Source of the DNA: Streptomyces sp. NBC_01717
Lineage (GTDB): Bacteria; Actinomycetota; Actinomycetes; Streptomycetales; Streptomycetaceae
Assembly: GCF_036248255.1 (NCBI RefSeq)
Contig: NZ_CP109178.1
Coordinates: 248,001 to 312,000, forward strand
Length of the DNA: 64,000 nt
Direction: 5' to 3'
Both the position numbers and the translations under genes were made by a program. The notes under the pieces are model-generated. The model saw nothing but the letters and a program-made list of their open reading frames with translations. It had not been told where the DNA came from and searched no databases. Position 1 is the first letter of the stretch; each line of letters opens with the position of its first letter. This document shows positions 33,690 to 42,077 of this stretch, piece after piece.

Positions 33690-34334
33690 TCACTTTCGCC
33701 AGAAGAGGTGGTGCGTCACCCCGCTCGGGCTGGGAACGACCTCCAGGTGGAACCGGTCGAGCAGCTCATCGGGGGACTCCCACAGTCGTAGTCCGGACCC
33801 GAACTTCACCGGCGAGACCGCCACATGCATGGTGTCGACGAGGTCGGCATCGAGAAACTGCCTGATGGTGGTGACTCCGCCGCCGAGTCGGACGTCCTTG
33901 CCCTGCGCCGCCTCTCGGGCCTGGTCGAGGACCGTGGCAGGGTCGGCGTCGACGAAGTGGAACGTGGTGTCGGAGAGTGTGAGCGAAGGGCGCTTGTGGT
34001 GAGTCAGGACGAATACCGGGGTGCGGAACGGGGGCTCGTCACCCCACCAGCCCTGCCACTCATGGTCGTGCCAGGGCCCGCGCTGGGGCCCGAACTTGTT
34101 GCGACCCATGATCTCGGCGCCGATGTTGCGCGCGTAATCCCGCGTGAGGTAGTCGTCCAGGCCTCGGCTCCCCCCGGGGTCGGTGCGCATGGGCCAGCTC
34201 GCAGTGGCACCGGCCCAGGCGAACAGCCTCTGGGGCTCGACATGACCGAACGGCCTCTCGAGGGACTGGTCCTCACCGGCACCGATCCCGTCACTCGAGA
34301 CGTTGAAGTTCTGGACTCTCAGTAGCTGAGCCAC
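33690..34334 (-). CDS. RibD C-terminal/dihydrofolate-reductase-like protein
   Basis: 214 residues from GTG 34334 with GGAGGAGC upstream. Features: VQNFNVSSDGIGAGEDQS (first strand and loop), YARNIGAEIMGRNKF (family M/GR-T-region), TPVFVLTHHKRPSL, VRLGGGVTTIRQFLDADLVDTMHVAVSPV (GGG NADPH-binding turn) and LGSG-like KFGSGLRLW. Such single-domain reductases are common in actinomycetes and act on unknown carbonyl or pterin-like substrates. A perfect palindrome about 80 bp upstream is a likely control site. Confidence 0.85.
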   Translation of the reverse strand: MAQLLRVQNFNVSSDGIGAGEDQSLERPFGHVEPQRLFAWAGATASWPMRTDPGGSRGLDDYLTRDYARNIGAEIMGRNKFGPQRGPWHDHEWQGWWGDEPPFRTPVFVLTHHKRPSLTLSDTTFHFVDADPATVLDQAREAAQGKDVRLGGGVTTIRQFLDADLVDTMHVAVSPVKFGSGLRLWESPDELLDRFHLEVVPSPSGVTHHLFWRK

Positions 34335-34415
34335 GTGCTCCTCCTGGGTTGTCGACAACGGTGGTGAGACTTGCCGGGCCGGGAAAACTCATCGCTGACT
34401 CCGTGACCGGTCAAG

Positions 34416-34432
34416 AACTGGGTTACCCAGTT
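34416..34432. promoter_or_regulatory. Perfect 17-bp palindrome upstream of the reductase gene
   Basis: AACTGGGT-T-ACCCAGTT: eight-base arms around a single centre base. It lies 82 bp upstream of the reductase start on the minus strand, in promoter position. No regulator gene adjoins it. Confidence 0.6.
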
Positions 34433-34598
34433 TCCCGGCCTGTGAGGTTTACGTGGTTTGCGGCCACCAGGTCGAAGTAGGTGGTGACGGTCCAGTCGGC
34501 GTCCGCGACGGTCGTGGAGTCACGGATATGGCTCTGCCCGGACTACTGATGTGCCGGCCGGAGCGGGCGCCCGCTCTGGACGCCCGCTCCTGCACCGG

Positions 34599-36035
34599 TC
34601 AGCTCGCCGGAACGGTGTCCTCGAAGGTGGTGCCTGCCTGCCGGTAGGCGTTGATCTTGGCGGCCACCTGCGCGGGAGTGAGGACCTGGTCCTTGACGTG
34701 CAGGACGTAGTCGACACCCTCGTCGTACGCGCGCGCGGCGGTGCTGGTCTGGCCGTTGAGGTCGATCAGCCACTGGTTGAAGTTGATCGACATGCCGCGC
34801 TCGGGGAGATACGCGGCGTCATGCGTACCGAAGAGCTGCCCGTCGATGTAGTACTTGATGGTGCTGTTGTCGATGGTCAGCACCAGGTCGTGCCAGCCGG
34901 TGAAGCTCTGCCGCGATTCTGTGTGCTGGTTGACGGCTTGCCAGGGATCAGGGTTGTACGTCTCCCAGGATGTCGTGTAGAGGATATTGCCCGACTCGCC
35001 CCAGCCGCCGTTGGGCAGGTACTCGAAGTCGTACTCCGAGTAGTCGTCGGCCATCGGCGCCTTGAGGTCGTTGATGGTGAAGAAGGTCTGGACGAGATGG
35101 TCGCCGTCGGGTCCCGACTTCGGCGCGTCGCTGAACTTCACCCGGGCCGCGTAGGTGCCGTTCTTGAACTTCATCGACTTGGTGAGGACTTCGGTCTGCT
35201 CGGTCGACTCGCCGGTCCCGGACGACGAGGTCTCCAGGTTCATGAGGGAATTGCCGCTCTCGGTGGAGAAGGTGACGTTCTGCGGCGACCAGGTCGCGCC
35301 GGGGACGCCCGGGCCACCAGAGTTGGAGCGTACGTTCCAGCCGTGCTCCGAGAGCTTTGCGTCGCTGTGACTGGTGTAGTTGAAGTCGTCGAAGAGCGTG
35401 GCGCCGTCGCCCGGCGGGTCGGTGGGCGGGTCGGTAGGCGGGTCGGTGGGGCCGCCGGGGTCGTTGCCTTCGGGGGCGGTGCCCCACTCGAGGCTGGAGC
35501 CGACCTGGGCGGTGACCTTGTTCCAGTCTCCGTACGAGTTCTGTGCGGCTCCGAAGGAGTAGTCGTCACTCTGCTTCACACTCTGCCAGTTGGACTGGTA
35601 GAAGCGCAGCTGCAGGTCTCCGCTGTCGGCGCCCGGAGCGAGGGATCCTGCTCCTGAGGTGAAGCCGACCTCGAGGTAGCGATCGGCGGTGGCGGTCGGA
35701 TGGGCGAGGGTTCCGAAGGTTCCTGTGACGTTGGCACAGCCCTTGACCGCCCAGGAACATGCGAACCTGTACGTGGCGTCCGCCGAGTCCGCCTTGAAGT
35801 AGTAGCGGACCTTGACCTGGCTGAGCTGCAGGGAACTGTTGCCGGAGTTGATGACCTTCAGCCAGGGCTCGCTCTGGTCAGCCGTGGCGCCCGATGCGCC
35901 GGTCTTGTACTGGACCGTGAGAGCTCCGGCTGCGCTGGCCGTGGACGGCAGCGCGAGCAGTCCTGCGCAGCCGAGACCTAACGCCGCGGCGGCTGCCGCG
36001 ACGGTGTGCATACGGCTCTTCGCTCTTGTTGTCAC
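34599..36035 (-). CDS. Secreted CBM3 - GH16-like glycoside hydrolase
   Basis: 478 residues. Start GTG 36035 is chosen over ATG 36053 because AAGGAGA is 9 bases ahead of it. Signal peptide with alanine-rich core ending ASA before residue 36; a CBM3 cellulose-binding module (about 37-190: SEPWLKVINSGNSSLQLSQV, YYFKADSADATYRFACSWAV, DLQLRFYQSNWQ); a Thr/Asp/Pro linker (TDPPTDPPTDPP); and a GH16-like jelly roll with SEYDFEYLP at 333-341 where the two Glu act as nucleophile and acid/base. The exact substrate is unclear: CBM3 suggests crystalline polysaccharide such as cellulose or chitin. It is last in the transporter operon, 47 bp after the GH20 gene, so it may supply oligosaccharides for uptake. 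Confidence 0.85.
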   Translation of the reverse strand: MTTRAKSRMHTVAAAAAALGLGCAGLLALPSTASAAGALTVQYKTGASGATADQSEPWLKVINSGNSSLQLSQVKVRYYFKADSADATYRFACSWAVKGCANVTGTFGTLAHPTATADRYLEVGFTSGAGSLAPGADSGDLQLRFYQSNWQSVKQSDDYSFGAAQNSYGDWNKVTAQVGSSLEWGTAPEGNDPGGPTDPPTDPPTDPPGDGATLFDDFNYTSHSDAKLSEHGWNVRSNSGGPGVPGATWSPQNVTFSTESGNSLMNLETSSSGTGESTEQTEVLTKSMKFKNGTYAARVKFSDAPKSGPDGDHLVQTFFTINDLKAPMADDYSEYDFEYLPNGGWGESGNILYTTSWETYNPDPWQAVNQHTESRQSFTGWHDLVLTIDNSTIKYYIDGQLFGTHDAAYLPERGMSINFNQWLIDLNGQTSTAARAYDEGVDYVLHVKDQVLTPAQVAAKINAYRQAGTTFEDTVPAS

Positions 36036-36082
36036 TGCGGTGTTCTCCTTCATGGGGGGTTGCGGGGGTTCTCGCGCGGGAT

Positions 36083-37615
36083 TTACAGGGGGCGGTACCG
36101 GACGTCGAGGGCGTCCAGGCGGCTCTCGTGCAGCCGCATCCGGGCGAGGAAGTCCCCCCAGCCGGGTTCGTCCGACCAGGCGCGGTCGGCCAGGGCACAC
36201 AGCCGGGGGAAGCTGAGGTATTCGAGGTGGGCGGGGGTGGCGGCGAACTCGGTCCACAGCTGGGCTTGGGTACCGAGCACCTGTGCTGCGGCTTCGTCCT
36301 CCCAGTCGGCCGGGGCGGGGCGGTAGGTGTGCACGGACTTCAGGTCGACGACGGCGCCGGGCTGGCCGGGTGGTTCGGTGAGGTCGTCGGACTGGGCGTA
36401 GTCGAGGTAGGTGGAGCGGTAGTGGGCCATCACGACCTGCTGGCCGCGCCGCGCCGCGGCAAGGCCGTGGGACGGGTCGCGCCAGGTCGTCACGGTGAAC
36501 TCGGGCGGCAGATCGGTGCCGGTCTCGGCCCAGCCCATGGGGCGCCGGCCGTGGCTGGTCAGGAATCTCCCGATGTGGCCCATGAACCAACCGTGCAGTT
36601 CCTCGGGGCCCGCCAGTGCCTCGTCCTCGACCCTGCGGAGTGCGTCCGCGGAGGCCGCCCACTCGACGGTGGGGCACTCGTCGCCGCCTATGTGGATATG
36701 TGATGCGGGGAAGACGTCCATGACCTCTTCGAGGACGGTGCGGCAGAAATCCAGGACCAGGTCGTGGACGCCGAGGGTGGTGTCGCACACGCCCCATTCG
36801 GTCCATACGCCCAGGCGCCGTTCGGGGCGGTTGCCCAGTTCGGGATAGGCGGCGATGGCCGCCCGGGCATGTCCGGGCATCCCGATCTCGGGCACGATCG
36901 TGACGCCCCGCGAGGCGGCGTACGCGACGAGTTCGCTGAGCTCCCGTCGGGTGTAGCTGCCGCCGTGTGGCGTCCCGTCGTACACCCCGCTCCCCGAGGG
37001 GCCGACCATCGACTGGGCCCGGTGGCCACCGATCTCGGTGAGTTCGGGGAAGGCAGAGACCGGCATTCGCCAGCCCTGGTCGTCGGTGAGGTGCAGCTGC
37101 AGGACGTTGAGCTTGTGGAAGGCCAGCAGGTCCACGTAGCGGCGTACGAAGGAGACCGGCTGGAAGTGGCGGGCCACATCGAGCATTGCTCCGCGCCAGA
37201 GGTGGCGTGGGGCATCGGTGATCTCGACGCAGGGCAGCTGCCACGAACTGCGGCGCTGCGGGGTGTCCAGCAGGGCTTCGGGTGGAAGCAGCTGGCGGAT
37301 GGTCTGGATGCCGTGCAGGAGTCCGGTTTCGTGTGCGGCGCGCAGGAGCAGGGCGTGCGGCCCGATGGTCAGCCCGTAGGCCTCGTCTCCGAGGCTGCCC
37401 AGCTGCGGGTCGAGAAGGAGGTTCAGCTGCCCGTCCGGGGAGGGGGCCAGTGGCAGCCCGGTGACCGGGGCGAGGAAGGAGCGCAGAAGGTCTGCGGCGC
37501 CCTCGGTACCCGGGGCAGCCCGTATGGACGTATCCGCGTCGAGGGTGAATCGGCCCGCCCTGACAGAGAGCTTGCTGGGTCGGGGAATGAGCGGGAAGTC
37601 GAGGTGCGCAGGCAT
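36083..37615 (-). CDS. GH20 beta-N-acetylhexosaminidase
   Basis: 510 residues from ATG 37615, no signal peptide, hence probably cytoplasmic. GH20b N-terminal domain (residues 1-140), then the catalytic barrel with WRGAMLDVARHF, LQLHLTDDQGWR, VPEIGMPGHARAA, and HIHIGGDECP near 306-316 holding the Asp-Glu catalytic pair; WAETG and a late Trp-rich LWTEF complete the sugar pocket. It removes terminal GlcNAc or GalNAc from imported oligosaccharides, which fits its place between the permease genes and the secreted hydrolase. Confidence 0.93.
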   Translation of the reverse strand: MPAHLDFPLIPRPSKLSVRAGRFTLDADTSIRAAPGTEGAADLLRSFLAPVTGLPLAPSPDGQLNLLLDPQLGSLGDEAYGLTIGPHALLLRAAHETGLLHGIQTIRQLLPPEALLDTPQRRSSWQLPCVEITDAPRHLWRGAMLDVARHFQPVSFVRRYVDLLAFHKLNVLQLHLTDDQGWRMPVSAFPELTEIGGHRAQSMVGPSGSGVYDGTPHGGSYTRRELSELVAYAASRGVTIVPEIGMPGHARAAIAAYPELGNRPERRLGVWTEWGVCDTTLGVHDLVLDFCRTVLEEVMDVFPASHIHIGGDECPTVEWAASADALRRVEDEALAGPEELHGWFMGHIGRFLTSHGRRPMGWAETGTDLPPEFTVTTWRDPSHGLAAARRGQQVVMAHYRSTYLDYAQSDDLTEPPGQPGAVVDLKSVHTYRPAPADWEDEAAAQVLGTQAQLWTEFAATPAHLEYLSFPRLCALADRAWSDEPGWGDFLARMRLHESRLDALDVRYRPL

Positions 37616-37673
37616 GGGTCGGCCTCCGGTGCCGGCAGGGTACGGTCCTCGCGGGCCAGGGGTGTGGTCCAGA

Positions 37674-38537
37674 TCAGCCCTTGACTGCGCCGCCGGTCAT
37701 CCCGGTCGAAACGCGTCGCTGGAGGGCCAGGAAGAGGATGAGGACGGGGAGTGCGAAGAGCGTGGCGGCCGCCATGGTGGCGCCCCAGTCGGTGCCGAAG
37801 ACATTCGAGAACGAGGACAGCCAGACGGGCAGGGTGCGGTCGTCCTGGTTCTTGATGATCAGCATGTTGGCGAAGGCGAATTCGTTCCACGCGGTGATGA
37901 ATCCGAAGAGCGACGTGGCGAGCAGGCCGGGAGCGAGGAGCGGGAAGGTGACGCGGCGGAAGGCCTGGGCGCGGGTGCAGCCATCGACCTGTGCCGCCTC
38001 CTCCAGTTCGACGGGGATGGCGGTGAGGAAGCTGCGCAGTGTCACGACGGTGAAGGGCAGCGTGGTCATGAAGTAGATCAGGGTGAGCATCGACAGCTTG
38101 TCGAGCATGCCGGTGTCGCGGGCGATGATGTACATCGGGATCAACATGGCTTCCCAGGGAGCCACTTGGGCGATGAACACCATGAGGATGAAGCTGCGCC
38201 GTCCCCGCCACTTCATCCGTGCCACGGCGAAGGCCGCACCGAGCGCCACGACGAGGGCGAGCAGCACTCCGCCGAGCGTGACGGTGAGACTGTTGCGCCA
38301 GAACATCCAGAAGCCGTCCGCCTGCACGGCCTTGGTGAAGTGGTCGAACGTGAGGTGGGTGGGCAGGAAGATCGGGGTGTCGGCGGTGATGTCCTTCGTG
38401 GGCTTGAAGGCAGTGAGTGCCATCCAGTACACGGGGAAGATGGAGAGCGCGAACACGACGAGGGCCGTGGTGTTGAGCGGGAGCCTGCGGAGGAATCGGC
38501 TCCGGACGCTGCGTGCACGTATCGCTGTGAGGCTCAC
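37674..38537 (-). CDS. ABC sugar transporter permease 2 (MalG type)
   Basis: 287 residues from ATG 38537. Six membrane helices; the EAA loop reads EEAAQVDGCTRAQAFRRVTFPLLAPG around residues 190-215 and contacts the ATPase. Its start overlaps the stop of permease 1 (ATGA), so the two are translationally coupled. No ATP-binding subunit lies in the operon, as is normal for Streptomyces sugar importers that share MsiK. Confidence 0.92.
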   Translation of the reverse strand: MSLTAIRARSVRSRFLRRLPLNTTALVVFALSIFPVYWMALTAFKPTKDITADTPIFLPTHLTFDHFTKAVQADGFWMFWRNSLTVTLGGVLLALVVALGAAFAVARMKWRGRRSFILMVFIAQVAPWEAMLIPMYIIARDTGMLDKLSMLTLIYFMTTLPFTVVTLRSFLTAIPVELEEAAQVDGCTRAQAFRRVTFPLLAPGLLATSLFGFITAWNEFAFANMLIIKNQDDRTLPVWLSSFSNVFGTDWGATMAAATLFALPVLILFLALQRRVSTGMTGGAVKG

Positions 38538-39529
38538 AGTTCAGCCTCCTGCTTGAACATCTGGCGGAAGTAGGCGATGAGTACGGCGACGAGCAGAAGC
38601 ACAGTGATGGTGGAGGCGGCTCCGGCCAGGTCGTAGCGGTGCAGGGACTGGGCGACCTGAAAGGCGTAGATCGGCAGGGTGGTGGTGGCGTCGTCGGGGC
38701 CGCCCTGGCTGATGGCCCAGATCTGGGCGAAGCATCGGAAGACCCAGATGACTTCGAGGCACAGGACGAGCCCGAAGATCGGCCGGAGCATCGGCAGGGT
38801 GATGGAGCGGAACATGCGGGCGGCGCTCGCGCCGTCCATCCGGGCCGACTCGAAGACCTCGGCGGGGACGGTCGTCAAGGCCGAGTGCAGGGTGATCGCG
38901 GCGAACGGCACCGACTGCCAGACGACGAGGATCACCAGGATGGTGAAAGTGGCCGGGCCATGGGCGAACCAGGTGTAGCCCTCGAAGGAGTCGAACCCGA
39001 GCCGGACGAGGAGCCAGTTGACGACACCCAGCTGGGACTGGAACAGCCACTGAAAGACAGTGGTCGCGGCGATCTGCGGGGTCGCCCAGGCCAGCACCAG
39101 ACCGCTCATCACGACGGTCCGCATGCGCTTGCCCAGACGCTGCAGCATCAACGCGACCAGGGTGGACAGCACCATGATCAGTGAGACGTTGACAGCCGTC
39201 CACAGGATGGTGCGGCGCACCACCGCCCAGAACTCGTCCCCGCTGAGGATCTCCCGGTAGTTGTCCCATCCCGCGAAGCCGGGGCCGCCGCGAATGAGTT
39301 CGCCCAGGCCGAAGTGCTGGAAGGAGATGACCACATTGCGGATCAGCGGATACACAAGCAGATAGGCGGCGCCGACTACGGTGGGTGCGACGAGCAGATA
39401 GGGCCAGAGGCCGGCGTTGGTCGTCCCACCTGGGGTGCGTCGTCTCGCGGTGCGCGTCTTCCCGGGAGGCCGTGTCTTCTCCCGTGGCGGGGTGTCGGGT
39501 ACGGTTCCGGTCCGCGTGGCTGCGGTCAC
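38534..39529 (-). CDS. ABC sugar transporter permease 1 (MalF type)
   Basis: 331 residues; GTG 39529 chosen for its AGGAGGAGG, although the frame opens earlier. A basic Pro-rich N-terminal tail precedes the first helix (LWPYLLVAPTVVGAAYLLVYPL); the EAA loop is ESARMDGASAARMFRSITLPMLRP. It pairs with the downstream permease and with the binding protein encoded 26 bp upstream. Confidence 0.92.
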   Translation of the reverse strand: MTAATRTGTVPDTPPREKTRPPGKTRTARRRTPGGTTNAGLWPYLLVAPTVVGAAYLLVYPLIRNVVISFQHFGLGELIRGGPGFAGWDNYREILSGDEFWAVVRRTILWTAVNVSLIMVLSTLVALMLQRLGKRMRTVVMSGLVLAWATPQIAATTVFQWLFQSQLGVVNWLLVRLGFDSFEGYTWFAHGPATFTILVILVVWQSVPFAAITLHSALTTVPAEVFESARMDGASAARMFRSITLPMLRPIFGLVLCLEVIWVFRCFAQIWAISQGGPDDATTTLPIYAFQVAQSLHRYDLAGAASTITVLLLVAVLIAYFRQMFKQEAEL

Positions 39530-39555
39530 GGCCTCCTCCTTCCTCGGAGACGGGT

Positions 39556-40818
39556 TCAGGACTTGGTGTTCAGGGTCTTGGTGATGGAGTCCGATGCCTT
39601 CTTCGCGGCGGCCGCCAGGTCGCCCCCTGTCAGCACGGCCGTCTGGTACGCCTTGATCGGGTTGTTGGCCTCGACTGCGGCCCAGTTGGGCGAGTTGGGG
39701 GTTGCATGGCCCTGTGGGGCGGCTGCGGCCATCACGGAAGCGCCCTCGTCGCTGCTGAGGACTTCGGCGAGCGAGGTCCTGTTGGGCACATAGCTCATGG
39801 TCTTGGCCATCTCGGTCTGCCATTTGTCGCCCGCCAGCGCCTTGATCACCTCGTACGCGGCATCCTGGTGGGCGGAGGCCAGGGGCACGATCAGGTCGGA
39901 GCCGCCGAGGACGACCGAGCCCGGCTTGTCGGCCGTCTTGCCGGGGATCGGGAAGAACCCGATCTTCCCTTTCAGCTCGGGATTGGCGTGCTCAATGATC
40001 TTGGCACCGCCGGGTACGGAGATCTCCTGGGCGACCATGCCCTTGGCGAAGACGTCGTGTTGCAGCGGCTTGGCCTCGTCAGCGTCCTTGGGGCCCTTTC
40101 CAAGTGCCTGGAGCTGCTTGTAGTACTCCATTGCCTTGACCGCTTCAGGGGTGTCGAGCGCGCCCTTCCACGTGCCGCCGGATTCGGTGGCGAGGTCGCC
40201 GCCCTCGTCCCAGATGAACCCCGACAGCAGGTACCAGTTCTGGCCGGGCAGGTAGATCCCCTGGTCTCCCCCCTTGTTGAGCTTCTTGGTCGCCGTGATC
40301 CACTGCTCCCGGGTCTTGATGGCGCTCGCGTCCACGCCGGCCTTCTCGAACAGGTCCTTGTTGTAGATCACGACTCGGTTGGCCGCGTACCAAGGAATGC
40401 CGTACTGCTTGCCGTCGATGCTGCCCGGCTCGGCAAGGCCCGGCAACCAGTCGTCGCCCTTGAGCTCGGAGGTCTTGTCCGAGAAGTCCTTGACGCCGCC
40501 GCTGGCGGCGTATTGCGCGACCTGAGTGTTGCCCACCTCGATGACGTCCGGGGCGTCGTTGCTGGCCAGTGCGGCGGTGACCTTCTGCCCGATGCCGTCC
40601 CACTCCTGGATCTGGATGTCCAGGGTGGCGTCTTTGTGGGTCTTCTCGAAGTCCGCCTTGAACTGCTTGAGGTAGTCGTCCGTGACACTGTCCTTCATGA
40701 TCCACACAGTGAGCTTCTGAGGACCGCCCGCGGAATCGGAGGCGTCGGAGGAGCTGCACGCGCTGAGCCCGGCTGTCAACACGAGCACAGATAGGCCGGC
40801 AAGCAATCGGAACTTCAC
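39556..40818 (-). CDS. ABC transporter substrate-binding lipoprotein (sugar)
   Basis: 420 residues from ATG 40818. Signal peptide with lipobox LSAC (Cys21). Cluster-B binding protein: KLTVWIMKDSVTDDYLKQF at the start, APDVIEVGNTQVAQYAASGG, IPWYAANRVVIYNKDLFEKAG and a C-terminal YQTAVLTGGDLAAAAKKAS. The pattern is close to NgcE/DasA-type binders for GlcNAc and chitobiose, which agrees with the GH20 gene in the same operon; the ligand is not proven. It is the first gene of the unit and has the GntR operator 29 bp upstream of its start. Confidence 0.92.
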   Translation of the reverse strand: MKFRLLAGLSVLVLTAGLSACSSSDASDSAGGPQKLTVWIMKDSVTDDYLKQFKADFEKTHKDATLDIQIQEWDGIGQKVTAALASNDAPDVIEVGNTQVAQYAASGGVKDFSDKTSELKGDDWLPGLAEPGSIDGKQYGIPWYAANRVVIYNKDLFEKAGVDASAIKTREQWITATKKLNKGGDQGIYLPGQNWYLLSGFIWDEGGDLATESGGTWKGALDTPEAVKAMEYYKQLQALGKGPKDADEAKPLQHDVFAKGMVAQEISVPGGAKIIEHANPELKGKIGFFPIPGKTADKPGSVVLGGSDLIVPLASAHQDAAYEVIKALAGDKWQTEMAKTMSYVPNRTSLAEVLSSDEGASVMAAAAPQGHATPNSPNWAAVEANNPIKAYQTAVLTGGDLAAAAKKASDSITKTLNTKS

Positions 40819-40846
40819 AGTTCACCTCTGAGGGACGGGGCTCCAA

Positions 40847-40872
40847 CCAGTTGACCACTACTGGTCAACTGG
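40847..40872. promoter_or_regulatory. 26-bp operator for the GntR regulator
   Basis: CCAGTTGACC (40847-40856) and GGTCAACTGG (40863-40872) are perfect reverse complements with a 6-base spacer. Related half-sites occur towards the regulator: TTGACCAGT near 41009 and CAACTGGTTAAC at 41041. A TAGACCACT near 40907 matches half of the published DasR box. The main dyad probably controls the transport operon. Confidence 0.75.
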
Positions 40873-41079
40873 ACAACTTACCTATCGGTGGTGGATGAAG
40901 TTGGCATAGACCACTGATGTCGTCAAGTACCCATGCAGAGGCCACTGTTGCAGTCCTATGACGGGATCATGCAGCCAGCCGCTCCTGGTCCCCGACTCCA
41001 AAGCAGATTGACCAGTAGGCCGATTGCAGCTTGTCGCACCCAACTGGTTAACTTTGAGACAGACCAGAAAGGGCGACAC

Positions 41080-41919
41080 ATGGACAACAAGGCGCCGGAG
41101 ACTCTGCTCAAGCGGGAGCGGGTGCGCGACCACATTCTGGAGCTGATCGAGGCCCGCAGACCCGGCGACGCCATCCCTTCGGAGCGCGCACTCAGCGCCG
41201 AGCTCGGCGTTTCCCGGCCCACCCTGCGGGCGGCAGCCGACGAACTGGTGGCCACCGGCCTGCTTGTACGCGAGCATGGCCGCGGCATGTTCGTCGCTCC
41301 CCAGAAGATCACCCAGGAGTTGGTCTCCGGGCAGCATTCACTGAGCGCACCTCTGGCCGGCGGCAGCTGGTCAAGTCGGCTCCTTGAGTTCGCGACCGTG
41401 CAGGCCGGCGCCCGCGTGGGCCGCAAACTGCAGCTGTCCCCCGCAGCCTCGATCGTCTACATCGCACGGCTTCGACTGGTCGACGGCGCCCCCATCGCCA
41501 TCGAGCATCTGCACATCCCGGCGGAGCTCGTACCCGATCTGTCGGAGCAGGAACTGGAGGCCGGGGACCTCTACGAGCACCTGAGGGATCATCACCAGGT
41601 ACAGGTCCATGAGGCGGTCCAAGCCATCGAGCCCACGGTCGTCACGCAGGCGGAGGCTGCTCTGCTCGGTGTGCCCGAACTCTCCCCCGCCCTACTCTTC
41701 GAGCGGCTCACCACCGACACCAGAGGGCACCCCGTCGAATACGTCCACTCGCTCTACCGCGGTGACCGCTACCGCATCGTCTCCCGGATCACCCTTGGTC
41801 CCGCGCCCGCCGTCCCCGAGGCGCGCAGCGAACATCATCCCGGCATCCCGCCAGGGGATTTCGCACACCGCGACCCCATCTCCTCGTCCACTGTCGGAGA
41901 TGTCCAGTCAGGTAGGTAG
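41080..41919 (+). CDS. GntR/HutC-family regulator (UTRA domain)
   Basis: 279 residues from ATG 41080 behind AGAAAGGGCG. N-terminal winged helix with RVRDHILELIEARRPGDAIPSERALSAELGVSRPTLRAAADELVATGLL; UTRA effector domain from about 100 (GRKLQLSPAASIVYIARLRL, IAIEHLHIPAELVPDL, VEYVHSLYRGDRYRIV). It is related in layout to DasR, the GlcN6P-sensing regulator of GlcNAc use in Streptomyces. It is divergent from the transporter operon and most likely represses it through the dyad at 40847, with release by a phosphosugar or oligosaccharide. Confidence 0.9.
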   Translation: MDNKAPETLLKRERVRDHILELIEARRPGDAIPSERALSAELGVSRPTLRAAADELVATGLLVREHGRGMFVAPQKITQELVSGQHSLSAPLAGGSWSSRLLEFATVQAGARVGRKLQLSPAASIVYIARLRLVDGAPIAIEHLHIPAELVPDLSEQELEAGDLYEHLRDHHQVQVHEAVQAIEPTVVTQAEAALLGVPELSPALLFERLTTDTRGHPVEYVHSLYRGDRYRIVSRITLGPAPAVPEARSEHHPGIPPGDFAHRDPISSSTVGDVQSGR

Positions 41920-41986
41920 CACAGGCCCGTCCGGAGTTTCCCGGACTGCACGATGAAGGCGGGGCAGTAGGAGCCGGCCCCGGCAT

Positions 41987-42004
41987 CTACGGGACAGCCC
42001 TCAG
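41987..42004. repeat. MITE end fragment
   Basis: CTACGGGACAGCCCTCAG matches 16 of 18 bases of the right end of the MITE copies (ATTACGGGACAGCCCTTA). Only the tip remains, downstream of the GntR gene. Confidence 0.5.
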
Positions 42005-42033
42005 CGAGCACGCGCCACATTTGGAACAGCGAA

Positions 42034-42060
42034 GGCCCCGGACCAACGAGGTCCGGGGCC
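42034..42060. terminator. Perfect 11-bp hairpin after the Cys-rich gene
   Basis: GGCCCCGGACC and GGTCCGGGGCC around an AACGA loop, 18 bases past the stop codon on the minus strand. Confidence 0.8.
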
Positions 42061-42077
42061 CGCCCTGCGGTGAAGGG

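Noticed and set aside
36080..37244. Very long minus-strand frame overlapping the GH20 gene and joined to the GH16-like gene
   Set aside because: Only the part after GTG 36035 has a signal peptide and domains; the upstream part is the shifted frame of GH20, Arg/Pro-rich without motifs.
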